This document shows positions 1 through 6,708 of a stretch of 34,139 nt of DNA, one piece after another (position 1 is the first letter of the stretch; each line of letters opens with the position of its first letter). Made by a program: the position numbers and the translations under genes. A model generated the notes under the pieces. It saw only the letters and a list, made by a program, of their open reading frames with translations, was not told where the DNA came from and ran no database searches. The DNA comes from a virus: IMG/VR virus record IMGVR_UViG_3300033153_007341, positions 1 to 34,139 of that record. One strand, 5' to 3'.

Positions 1-30
1 ATGTGTAAGTCGGAATTAGTCACGCGCGAA

Positions 31-62
31 CAGGATAATATGGGGGTAATGTTCAGGATAAC
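31..62 (+). repeat. Left-end transposase binding sites (two copies)
   Basis: Two copies of CAGGATAAY lie at 31-39 and 54-62, 23 bp apart. The same pair occurs inverted at the right end with the same 23 bp spacing. Mu-type phages carry tandem transposase sites of about 22 bp at each end, so these are inferred to be the left-end binding sites. Two weaker look-alikes (TCGGAATTA near 9, TCGGAATAG near 88) may be further sites. The exact phage terminus is somewhere in positions 1-30 and cannot be fixed. Confidence 0.75.
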
Positions 63-126
63 TCGGTATTATGGGGTTTTCGATAGGTCGGAATAGTACT
101 AAAACAGGGCCTCAAACACCCTCGAA

Positions 127-153
127 ATGATAGAGTTCTATCAGATTATGATA
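127..153 (+). repeat. Subterminal 27-bp direct repeat, left copy
   Basis: This 27-bp segment matches 33970-33996 at 25 of 27 positions in the same orientation. It contains the perfect inverted repeat TGATAGA-GT-TCTATCA. It overlaps the stop codon of the helicase gene, so it sits at the 3' end of the early operon. The right copy lies just after the last late gene. It could be a protein-binding site at the phage ends or a weak terminator; the sequence does not decide. Confidence 0.7.
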
Positions 154-1495
154 CTGGTGTCGGGTCATGATTCTCAAACCGCGCGTATTCCTCGATAAAG
201 GCTAGTTTTATGGTCACGCCCTCCGGGCCGTTGCGATGCTTCCCGAAAATAGCCTCAGTGACATTCCCCACCGGCGTGTCCGGATCGTACCGTTTCTCGC
301 GATATAAAAATATAATCAAATCCGCGTCTTGCTCGATCGCGCCCGATTCCCTCAAATCCGACAACCGTGGCCGCTTATTCTCACGCTTCTCGCAATCGCG
401 GTTGAGCTGCGATAGCGCGATCACCGGCACATCCAACTCCTTCGCCAACGCCTTTAACGCCTGCGAGATATCCGATATCTCACGCTCGCGGCCATCGCTC
501 GCCCTCGTGTTCCCGCGCATCAGTTGCATGTAGTCGACCACTACCATCTTGACGTTATGCTCGACGACCAATCGCCGCGCCTTCGCCTTCAATTCGAGCG
601 TCGACAAAGCCGCCGAGTCGTCGATATAAAGCTTCGCATCCATCAATAAGTTTGAAGCGATCATGAGCCGCGCCCAGTCTTCCTTATGGATGTACCCACG
701 CCGCACGTCCGCAGAATCGACTTTCGCTTCCGAACAAAACAGCCGCGTGGCCAGTTGCAGCCTGCTCATTTCGAGGCTGAAAAACGCAACCGCCTCGTCG
801 GTTTCGACAACAACGTTTCGGGCGACGTTCAACGCGAGCGACGTCTTACCCATACCGGGCCGACCCGCAATCACAATCAAGTCTGAAGGTTGCAGCCCGC
901 CGGTAAGCTGGTCTATGTCGTAATAACCCGTCGCCACGCCGGTAAGGTCCCCCTGTTTGGACCGCGCTTCGATCTGAGTGATCGCGTTCGGGATAAGCTC
1001 CTTTAACGACCAATACGATTTCTTGACCTTACGTGACGCCAGGTCGAACAACGCGGCCTGGGCTTCATCGAGGTATTCGTCCACGTCGGCAGGGTCTTCG
1101 TACCCGCGCTGCGAAATCTTTCCGGCCGCCGCAATCGCCGTCCTCACAATCGCCTTCGCGCGAACAATCCGCGCGTAAGTCTCGACGTGTGACGCGGTCG
1201 GCGTCGCCTCGGTAAGGGCGCTCACATAAGTCACACCGCCCGCCTTGTCGAGCGTGTCGTTACGGCGCAGCTCGTCCGTCAACGTCACCAGGTCTATCGG
1301 CTCGCCACGCTCCGAAAGCGCAAGCATCGTCTCGTATATCAGCCGGTTCCGCGCCTCGTAGAAGTCCCCCGGCTGCGCCAACTCCACAGCGCGGTCGAGC
1401 ACAACATTGTCGAGCAATACCGCGCCCAAAACGCCCCGCTCCGCCTCGGCGGAATACGGCGGAACCTTCTTATATATTTCGGTGACGGAGTTCAT
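146..1495 (-). CDS. dnaB: Replicative DNA helicase DnaB
   Basis: This is a full-length hexameric replicative helicase (449 aa). The N-terminal domain begins with the typical PYSAEAERGVLGA segment near residue 13. The RecA-like domain carries Walker A GRPGMGKTS (about residue 210), the FFSLEMS segment, Walker B MVVVDYMQL, and the SQLNRDCE / LRESGAIEQDAD segment. I chose the ATG at 1495 rather than an in-frame start at 1543, because 1495 overlaps the stop of the upstream radical SAM gene as ATGA and starts at the normal DnaB N-terminus. It is the last gene of the early operon. Mu recruits the host helicase, so a phage-owned DnaB is unusual for a transposable phage and suggests self-supplied fork assembly after strand transfer. 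Confidence 0.95.
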   Translation of the reverse strand: MNSVTEIYKKVPPYSAEAERGVLGAVLLDNVVLDRAVELAQPGDFYEARNRLIYETMLALSERGEPIDLVTLTDELRRNDTLDKAGGVTYVSALTEATPTASHVETYARIVRAKAIVRTAIAAAGKISQRGYEDPADVDEYLDEAQAALFDLASRKVKKSYWSLKELIPNAITQIEARSKQGDLTGVATGYYDIDQLTGGLQPSDLIVIAGRPGMGKTSLALNVARNVVVETDEAVAFFSLEMSRLQLATRLFCSEAKVDSADVRRGYIHKEDWARLMIASNLLMDAKLYIDDSAALSTLELKAKARRLVVEHNVKMVVVDYMQLMRGNTRASDGREREISDISQALKALAKELDVPVIALSQLNRDCEKRENKRPRLSDLRESGAIEQDADLIIFLYREKRYDPDTPVGNVTEAIFGKHRNGPEGVTIKLAFIEEYARFENHDPTPVS

Positions 1496-2334
1496 GGGGC
1501 GATTGCTTTCATGTAGGAGAATGTGGCGGCGGGGCGCACCCACCTTCTTAAAAAGTGATACCAGTCCCCACTCGGTCTCTTAAATTCTTTGCCTTGGTAA
1601 TACATTGCAAACGGCAACATGCCCGCATCCCACACCGCCCGGCATCTTGTTTCTGCCCGTGCGACGTGATCGGTGGCATAACCAACCAAGACATAGCATC
1701 GCATTTTTCTGCGAGGCAACCCCATTGCATTGGCGACTACGCGCAACCGTTCCAGCCTTTCTTCGTCGTCACTGTCATAGGCAAAAAACAGTTGGTCTAT
1801 TTTCATTTGAGAGATAGCATCTATGTGCCAGGGTTTTATCAGGTCAACGTCTAATCCGCCAGGAAATGAGGCCGCCTTGCTTTGACTTTTAAGCATAGAC
1901 AGCACTTGGCTCTGGTGGCTTTCGGGGCATGCCAAAATGGTGTCATCCTGCAAAATATGCCCCCTTTTAATCTCAACGGTTCTTGTGTTGCCATCCCGCC
2001 TGGGCACCACACAAAACCAGCACTTGTTTGGGCACCCTCGGCTTGTAATTGTTATCCCCTTTTTTAAGTATTTTCCCGGAGTGAATTCATCCCCTGTGTG
2101 TCCGAATGCCGGGCCGCCAATCAGCGTTTTAAGTTTCGTCTCGTTCCTCCATGCGACGGCAAGCCTGTGGCCTTCGTCCATGTCCCAAGAGAATGTCACT
2201 GAGACATGGACCTCTTCCGCGTCGTCGGGGATTAATAAAGAAAATGGCGGATCGCCAACAAAGGCCAATTCGTCCGTCGGCGTATAAGATGTCCGCCGAG
2301 GGAAAACGCGGATTGTTTTTACGTTCTCACTCAT
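1492..2334 (-). CDS. Radical SAM protein
   Basis: The protein (280 aa) has a CxxxCxxC cluster in TSRGCPNKCWFCVVP near residue 100, the signature that binds the 4Fe-4S cluster and S-adenosylmethionine in radical SAM enzymes. The following 150 residues look like a partial TIM barrel (the segments DQLFFAYDSDD and MRCYVLVGY resemble barrel strands). No accessory cluster is apparent. Its start overlaps the stop of the cytosine methyltransferase gene by ATGA, and its stop overlaps the dnaB start in the same way, so the products are probably made together. The substrate cannot be read from sequence. Its position suggests action on DNA bases or nucleotides, possibly on the base made by the methyltransferase, but this is inference. 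Confidence 0.85.
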   Translation of the reverse strand: MSENVKTIRVFPRRTSYTPTDELAFVGDPPFSLLIPDDAEEVHVSVTFSWDMDEGHRLAVAWRNETKLKTLIGGPAFGHTGDEFTPGKYLKKGITITSRGCPNKCWFCVVPRRDGNTRTVEIKRGHILQDDTILACPESHQSQVLSMLKSQSKAASFPGGLDVDLIKPWHIDAISQMKIDQLFFAYDSDDEERLERLRVVANAMGLPRRKMRCYVLVGYATDHVARAETRCRAVWDAGMLPFAMYYQGKEFKRPSGDWYHFLRRWVRPAATFSYMKAIAP

Positions 2335-3251
2335 GCCGCTTGCCTCTGATGCGCCTTAACAATCGCCTCCAGGATCGCCACGCCAGTGTCCACCTGGACT
2401 GCCTGGCCGATCATTTTGGCCATCCGGTGTCTTGACGCTATAAACACGTAATCGGACGGGAATCCCTGGGCTATCCCCATCTCCGATAAATTCATAAGAC
2501 GCCGCCGGCCATCATCCATTTTTATAACAAAGCCGGTCGGGTTCTTTGTGCCGTGAACAATCGTCGGGCATTTTTCGTAGTATGCCAGTTCTCGTACCGT
2601 GCCACTGTCTCGCCATGCGCTTCCTCTGGGGTTTTGTTGATAGTTCAGATATGCTAACGGGAAATTGTGCGGGCCGGGGTTCAAGCAATCGATTAACTCC
2701 AAATCGTTTCTCACGCCAGGCTTCGGGGCGGGAAAATCGCCGATGTAGGCGCGGTTGCGATTCTGAGGGCTGAACTGGTTTGAGTTTATTTTACGGAAAG
2801 GCGTGCCTTCCGGAAGGTGGTTTACGACCTCAACCACATCTTCCAGGCACCACCATGCAGGCTTGATCGCCTTAACGGCATTCAGACATGCGTCAAGCGT
2901 CAGGAGCCAATCGAATAACTCATCGCCCGACGGCATTGCCTGATTACGCATGCGCGTGATCGTCTCACATGGTATGCCGCCCAACATCAAATCAATCCCT
3001 CCAATAAAAGGCGTAAAGTTCACCTCTCGCACATCCTTATGTATAAACTCGCACCCCTCGGCAACGCCGCCCGGCCTGTCGTGGTTGTATTTATAAGTCG
3101 CCAGGCAATCCTCGGCGAAATCAACAGCCGCCACGATTTGTATCGGCTTGCCTTCGTAACCGATATCGCCGTAATAATTTTTACTGTCCAGCCGCTCCGC
3201 AGCGCAAGCCCAGCCGCCCGCGCCGGCGCATATATCAATCGCCCGAATCAT
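2331..3251 (-). CDS. DNA cytosine-5 methyltransferase
   Basis: The C5-methyltransferase motifs are in order: motif I DICAGAGGW (SAM binding, residue 6 on), motif IV GGIPCETIT with the catalytic Cys, a motif VI-like WWCLEDV, motif VIII SPQNRNRAYIG, motif IX-like LSEMGIAQGFPSDY and motif X IGQAVQVDTG. Motif IV reads PCETI rather than the common PCQ(D/N)F(S/T), and motif VI has LED where ENV is usual. At 306 aa it is short, leaving a small target recognition region between motifs VIII and IX. No restriction endonuclease is nearby, so it is probably an orphan enzyme protecting phage DNA, or the first step of a larger base modification with the coupled genes. ATGA overlaps join it to both neighbours. 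Confidence 0.88.
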   Translation of the reverse strand: MIRAIDICAGAGGWACAAERLDSKNYYGDIGYEGKPIQIVAAVDFAEDCLATYKYNHDRPGGVAEGCEFIHKDVREVNFTPFIGGIDLMLGGIPCETITRMRNQAMPSGDELFDWLLTLDACLNAVKAIKPAWWCLEDVVEVVNHLPEGTPFRKINSNQFSPQNRNRAYIGDFPAPKPGVRNDLELIDCLNPGPHNFPLAYLNYQQNPRGSAWRDSGTVRELAYYEKCPTIVHGTKNPTGFVIKMDDGRRRLMNLSEMGIAQGFPSDYVFIASRHRMAKMIGQAVQVDTGVAILEAIVKAHQRQAA

Positions 3252-3712
3252 TCCGGCTCCAGGAACCGTACCCTCTTGCCCAGCTTGCGGGCGTATTCCA
3301 ACTCGCGGGATGTGGACTCGCCGATGTATCCGCCCACGTTCAGAATCAGGACCTCGTCCGCCAGGTCGATCTTCCGCAAATGCAGCTCGTCGAGTTCAGC
3401 CTTAATCCGGTCGTATTCCTCTCTCGGCAAGTTCCCGAAATGCTCGTCATCCGTACCGGAAGCTGCGCCGATAGACAAAACGATCTTTCCCGCGAGAGTC
3501 TCCCGCAAACTCGCCCGTTGAAACTCCCGCCAAAACCGCGTCGACCCGCACAGGCAGACGATGGTGGGGTGGTTCGTTTCGCCTGGCTCATCAACTTCAA
3601 ACCCGGCGTCTTCAAGTGCCCGAATTACGAGATCAATAGGCATGGCCAGCTTACCCGCTTCGGGGTGGTCTGGTTGGTAATATAAAAACAATTCATCTGA
3701 TGTTATCTTCAT
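3248..3712 (-). CDS. Nucleoside 2-deoxyribosyltransferase-like protein
   Basis: The 154-aa protein has a lead-in of about 45 residues followed by a deoxyribosyltransferase-like fold: TIVCLCGSTRF (nucleotide-binding strand and loop), DLADEVLILNVGGYIGEST, then RELEYARKLGKRV. The Asp of DLADEVL and the Glu of STSRELEYA match positions used by nucleoside 2-deoxyribosyltransferases for catalysis. Such enzymes exchange or hydrolyse the base of deoxynucleosides. An AAAGGA precedes the ATG at 3712. Its stop overlaps the methyltransferase start. In a phage it could recycle host nucleotides or feed modified deoxynucleotides; it could also be a relative with hydrolase activity only. Confidence 0.75.
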   Translation of the reverse strand: MKITSDELFLYYQPDHPEAGKLAMPIDLVIRALEDAGFEVDEPGETNHPTIVCLCGSTRFWREFQRASLRETLAGKIVLSIGAASGTDDEHFGNLPREEYDRIKAELDELHLRKIDLADEVLILNVGGYIGESTSRELEYARKLGKRVRFLEPE

Positions 3713-3746
3713 CTTTCATCCTTTCGGACAGATTTAAAACCCGTCC

Positions 3747-4037
3747 CTACACTTTGAATACATGCCACACGAACGGACCGTCAAAAACGGTGCCGATGTA
3801 TTGAGAGCCGATATCGTATATGTCTTCGCTGTCAATCGGGTGCCCTGTGCCGACAACCTTAAATGTTTGTTGATGGACTTGGCCCGAGCCAGGCACGGCG
3901 GCCCACAAACATATCTCTTGGTGGCGTTGCACGCCCACCTTTAGTATTTCTGAAAAAGCGTCCATTGAGATTGAATAATTGCTCCGCTCGTCCAAGTCCA
4001 AAAGTGGAATTTTATATTTATATATGGTCGTCGTCAC
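3747..4037 (-). CDS. Small phage protein, DUF7352-like
   Basis: This 96-aa protein resembles a family of small phage and bacterial proteins with the pattern YKIPL, VGVQ, ICLWA, VVGTGHPI and YIGTV followed by WHVFKV near the end; all of these are visible here. Function is unknown in the family. It starts with GTG at 4037, seven bases after AAGGAG, which supports that start. A seven-codon ORF ends two bases upstream, so translation may be coupled. It lies between a small HTH gene and the modification cassette. Confidence 0.75.
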   Translation of the reverse strand: MTTTIYKYKIPLLDLDERSNYSISMDAFSEILKVGVQRHQEICLWAAVPGSGQVHQQTFKVVGTGHPIDSEDIYDIGSQYIGTVFDGPFVWHVFKV

Positions 4038-4039
4038 GG

Positions 4040-4063
4040 TTAATCTCCTTTTTCATCCTTCAT
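4040..4063 (-). CDS. Possible seven-codon leader ORF
   Basis: ATG AAG GAT GAA AAA GGA GAT TAA encodes MKDEKGD and ends two bases before the GTG of the next gene; it contains that gene's AAGGAG. It begins six bases after an AGGAGG-hairpin unit, the same geometry that precedes the real genes at 15465 and 25380. It could be a translated leader that opens the downstream site, or an accident of the repeat. No peptide evidence can be had from sequence. Confidence 0.35.
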   Translation of the reverse strand: MKDEKGD

Positions 4064-4094
4064 CCTTTTGACCGACAGGAATGCCGGTCCTCCT
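4064..4094 (-). promoter_or_regulatory. SD-hairpin-start unit, copy 1
   Basis: On the minus strand AGGAGG (4094-4089) runs into an 8-bp hairpin GACCGGCA-TTCC-TGTCGGTC (4089-4070) with one G-T pair, then AAAAGG and ATG. Two other units (15433, 25324) have AGGAGG and the stem GGTGGACA/TGTCCGCC. Several stem positions differ but pairing is kept, and the copy at 15433 has the same TTCC loop. This covariation supports a folded RNA. See the finding on hairpin-bridged ribosome binding. Confidence 0.6.
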
Positions 4095-4105
4095 GTTTTT
4101 TACTT

Positions 4106-4327
4106 TTAACTTTCGTCCCATTGCTTCAGGTATCTCACCAGGGCCGCCTTGCGAACCTTCGTTTTCCGGGGGGCCTCCCGCTCGACGACGAGCTTGCCGT
4201 CGCCGATGTCTCGGTACACCTGGCTGCGGCTCTTTCCTATCAGCCTCGGTACCTGGCCGACCCACCACCACGCGCGGCGGCTCGTCCTTACCCTTTCAAT
4301 TGCCGACGTTTCAGTTGCGATATCCAA
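4106..4327 (-). CDS. Small helix-turn-helix DNA-binding protein
   Basis: This 73-aa protein carries VGQVPRLIGKSRSQVYRDIGDGKL, a MerR/excisionase-type helix-turn-helix with a following wing (VVEREAPRKTKVRKAALVRYL). Proteins of this size act as excisionases, Cox-like regulators or terminase small-subunit-like binders. It overlaps the end of the GemA-like gene by 40 bases if the ATG at 4327 is used. A GTG twelve codons in would remove most of this overlap. Its target is unknown. Confidence 0.7.
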   Translation of the reverse strand: MDIATETSAIERVRTSRRAWWWVGQVPRLIGKSRSQVYRDIGDGKLVVEREAPRKTKVRKAALVRYLKQWDES

Positions 4328-4710
4328 CCTTTGAGTCCTTCGATTACCTTCGCCGCCTCTGCCCTGTTTTGAGGCCAGACGCGGTTTTTATTCTTGAGCA
4401 CCCGCTTGATAAAGCCGGTGCGGTTTGTGGGCGATCCGAGCAACGTCTCCACGTCCTCGAACAGCTTCATCAAATACCGATCCTGTTCGGGAGTCGGCAA
4501 CGCGTCGGGGTTGTCCTCACGGAACCGACGCCGTTGCCCGTCCGGCGACCGCTTCCGGCGCTTCCGTTTGAACTTCGCCCCCTGGGCGCGGAGCATCTTG
4601 CACAGCCTCCGCAACTGCGGCGCCGTCAGGTCGCGCATGCTCTCGACGCCCAGGTTCATGCGCGCGTAATCACTCAGCGCGGCGTGGTCCATGCCGAGCG
4701 AGGTCCCCAA
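4288..4710 (-). CDS. gemA: GemA-like regulator (Mu gp16 family)
   Basis: The fold pattern of Mu gp16/GemA is visible: a small N-terminal helical part (GMDHAALSDYARMNLGVESMRDLTAPQL) in which 'LT..QL..L' is typical, a basic linker (KFKRKRRKRS), and a C-terminal half with PTPEQDRYLMKLFEDVETLLG, FIKRVLKNKNRVWPQNRAEAAKVIEGLKGWI. GemA modulates host gene expression and DNA topology in Mu. Position also fits: it follows the transposase and MuB genes. The listed start at 4710 is TTG. In-frame family-like residues continue upstream to a CTG at 4782 that overlaps the TGA of the previous gene, with no ATG or GTG available, so the true N-terminus may be about 24 residues longer. Confidence 0.75.
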   Translation of the reverse strand: MGTSLGMDHAALSDYARMNLGVESMRDLTAPQLRRLCKMLRAQGAKFKRKRRKRSPDGQRRRFREDNPDALPTPEQDRYLMKLFEDVETLLGSPTNRTGFIKRVLKNKNRVWPQNRAEAAKVIEGLKGWISQLKRRQLKG

Positions 4711-4778
4711 CGCGTGCGCGTCGCGGTTCGCGCGGGTCCAGTCAGGAGACCTGCCCTCGGCGGTGTGGGTCGGGATGC

Positions 4779-5330
4779 TCAGTCCTCAGCCCTCCGTTTG
4801 AATGATACCGACTTGACGAACCAGCGGGCGACGTGCCTCATCAGGATCGACTTCACCTGTTGTTTCTCTTTCGATTTCGATGTGGCCCGCAGCGCCTTCG
4901 ATATCTCCGCCTGGTTTGGGCCGCGCTCGACCTTCCGGTTCACGCGCTTGAACAGCCGCTTGAACAGTTCCGGGTCCGACTCCTTCAATTCCTTGAGAGC
5001 GTCCGCGTCATTAAGAAAAGCGTAATGCGTCTCCTCGACCGAATACGGGAAAAGCTTTTTCCCGATCTCCGGGTCCACCTCGTCGATCACGTCCGCCAGG
5101 CCTTCCGGCATGTCCTTCATCGCGGGCGAGAACGCCACGTCCGCCTGGAAGATGTTCCCGACCAGGGTGAGCGACTCGCCGTCCTCGCAGACCTTTTCCG
5201 CTTCGATACCAGTGTCCGTCTTGACCTTTTTCAACTGCTTGGTTTTCTCCTTCACGTCCTCGTCAAGCTGCCCGCCCTCGTCCACCAGGGCGGTAAGGTC
5301 CGTAAGTTTTTTTGCTTCTGCCGTTTCCAT
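4779..5330 (-). CDS. Unknown early protein between MuB and GemA
   Basis: I do not recognise this 183-aa protein. Residues 1-50 are charged and likely helical (LTDLTALVDEGGQLDEDVKEKTKQLKKVK), the middle is acidic (GLADVIDEVDPEIGKKLFPY), and the C-terminus is strongly basic (RHVARWFVKSVSFKRRAED). The ATG at 5330 is preceded by GAGGAGG nine bases upstream; an in-frame start at 5348 lies in front of that site and is rejected. In Mu-like phages this position is held by Gam-type or DUF3164-type proteins, and the coiled N-terminus would be compatible, but I cannot see a diagnostic motif. Confidence 0.7.
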   Translation of the reverse strand: METAEAKKLTDLTALVDEGGQLDEDVKEKTKQLKKVKTDTGIEAEKVCEDGESLTLVGNIFQADVAFSPAMKDMPEGLADVIDEVDPEIGKKLFPYSVEETHYAFLNDADALKELKESDPELFKRLFKRVNRKVERGPNQAEISKALRATSKSKEKQQVKSILMRHVARWFVKSVSFKRRAED

Positions 5331-5377
5331 CGTTCTAATCCTCCTCACGAGTTTATTTCGCGGGGTTCCTCGTAAAG

Positions 5378-5404
5378 AAGGCTTCAGGCTTAAGGCCTCA
5401 GGCT
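5378..5404. repeat. Heptad array A1 (AGGCTTA family)
   Basis: Tandem 7-mers of the AGGCTTC/AGGCTTA type, about four units. The TGA stop codon of the MuB-like gene (5398-5400) is inside the array. Confidence 0.85.
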
Positions 5405-6708
5405 CTCGCCTTTTTTCTAATCGATTTAAGCTCCGCCTTGTCGGGTCTGAGCATCGGGCGGGTTTCGAGCACCACCCGCTCGTCGACTTTCGTTCCGAGC
5501 GCTGCCGCTTTGTTGACGCACGCCTTGGTGAAGTTCCCGACGAGAAGCGGCGTGTCGTAAGTCTGCGTGGCCATGCGCGAAGTGATCGCCTTCAGGCCGT
5601 CCGCCGCGAACAGCTTGTCCGGGTTGACGCCCTTGGCTTCGCAGCGAAACTTGATGTACGCGCCGATGCGGTTCCCAAGGCCCGGCATGTGGATCGTGAC
5701 GCATCGCGAAAACCACTGGCGGTTTGTCCACCGCTTGATCTTCTGGTCGAGCTCCGGCTGGCCTATCATCACAATCGAGATGAGCTTGTCGACGCCCCGG
5801 AACCATTCGCTCATCGTCTTGAACTGCTTGATCGTGTCGTCCGGCAACTCATGCGCTTCCTCTATAAGAAGCGTCGCCCGCAAGCCTCGATCCGCGACGG
5901 TGGTCAGCGCCTTCTTCGCCCTCGAGCTGCGCTCTTCGAGAGACGCGCCGAGCGACACCCTCGAGTCGGCGACGTTGCAGTCGCGAATGATGCGTTCGAG
6001 AATCAGCGACGGCCTGAGCAACTTCTTGTCCACGATCTCCGGCTCGATAACAAACACCGGCTCGCCGTCCTTCTCGAACCTGCCGAGCAGCCTGCGGTTG
6101 AGTGTGCTCTTGCCGCTGCCCACCTGGCCGCGAATGGCCACGTTCTTCTGTTTCAGGTAAGCGGCTTCGAGGCGCTTCTCGATATCGTTGATCTCCGGCC
6201 ATTCGCTCTTCCGACCTCCGAAAAACGTTTCGGGGTCGAGGTCCGAATCGAACGGGTCCGCGAATAGCTTGAATCGCGACCTCGCGGTTTCCGTTAAGTC
6301 CAATCCTTCCATCGGGGGTTCCTCCTGTTCTATCCATAGGTTTTTAACAGGCAGGCCGCGCGATGCGGCCCACGCTTCGATTACCTTTTTAGCGCCCACT
6401 CGGTTCGGCTCTCCCGCGAGAATGTCCCGCACCGTGACTTCAGACAGCCTGGTCTCCCGCGCCAGGTCCCGCGCGCAAATACCGTGGTTGTCCATCAGGC
6501 GGGCAAGCACCGGGCGGGAATGCGGGACGAAATTGTCGACGAGCGTTTCGAGCTTCGCGGAAACTTCGGGCGATATGCAATATTTGCCGCACTCGATTTT
6601 CGATAAGTGCGCGCGGGTGATTTCGAGCTTCATAGCCAACTGCCTTTGAGTCAGCCCGCGCTCGATTCGGAATGATCGTAAACTTTTACCGGATAATTTT
6701 CGGGACAT
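5398..6708 (-). CDS. MuB-like transposition ATPase with N-terminal HTH domains
   Basis: This 436-aa protein joins DNA-binding and AAA+ parts. An XRE-type helix-turn-helix (FRIERGLTQRQLAMKLEITRAHLSKIE) fills residues 10-40, and a second HTH-like segment (ICARDLARETRLSEVTVRDILAG) lies near 85-110. The ATPase has Walker A RGQVGSGKSTL (about residue 195) and Walker B ATLLIEEAHEL. MuB-type proteins bind target DNA, choose the integration site and activate the transposase. The start at 6708 follows AAGGAACCCACA; an earlier in-frame start at 6735 has no such site. It overlaps the transposase gene by 23 bases. Family MuB is near 310 aa, so this version is larger, with the extra length at the N-terminus. 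Confidence 0.88.
   Translation of the reverse strand: MSRKLSGKSLRSFRIERGLTQRQLAMKLEITRAHLSKIECGKYCISPEVSAKLETLVDNFVPHSRPVLARLMDNHGICARDLARETRLSEVTVRDILAGEPNRVGAKKVIEAWAASRGLPVKNLWIEQEEPPMEGLDLTETARSRFKLFADPFDSDLDPETFFGGRKSEWPEINDIEKRLEAAYLKQKNVAIRGQVGSGKSTLNRRLLGRFEKDGEPVFVIEPEIVDKKLLRPSLILERIIRDCNVADSRVSLGASLEERSSRAKKALTTVADRGLRATLLIEEAHELPDDTIKQFKTMSEWFRGVDKLISIVMIGQPELDQKIKRWTNRQWFSRCVTIHMPGLGNRIGAYIKFRCEAKGVNPDKLFAADGLKAITSRMATQTYDTPLLVGNFTKACVNKAAALGTKVDERVVLETRPMLRPDKAELKSIRKKARA

Noticed and set aside
5110-6267. Long plus-strand open frame opposite the MuB-like gene
   Set aside because: It runs antisense to clear MuB motifs, has no ribosome site and no recognisable domain; composition is that of a shadow frame.
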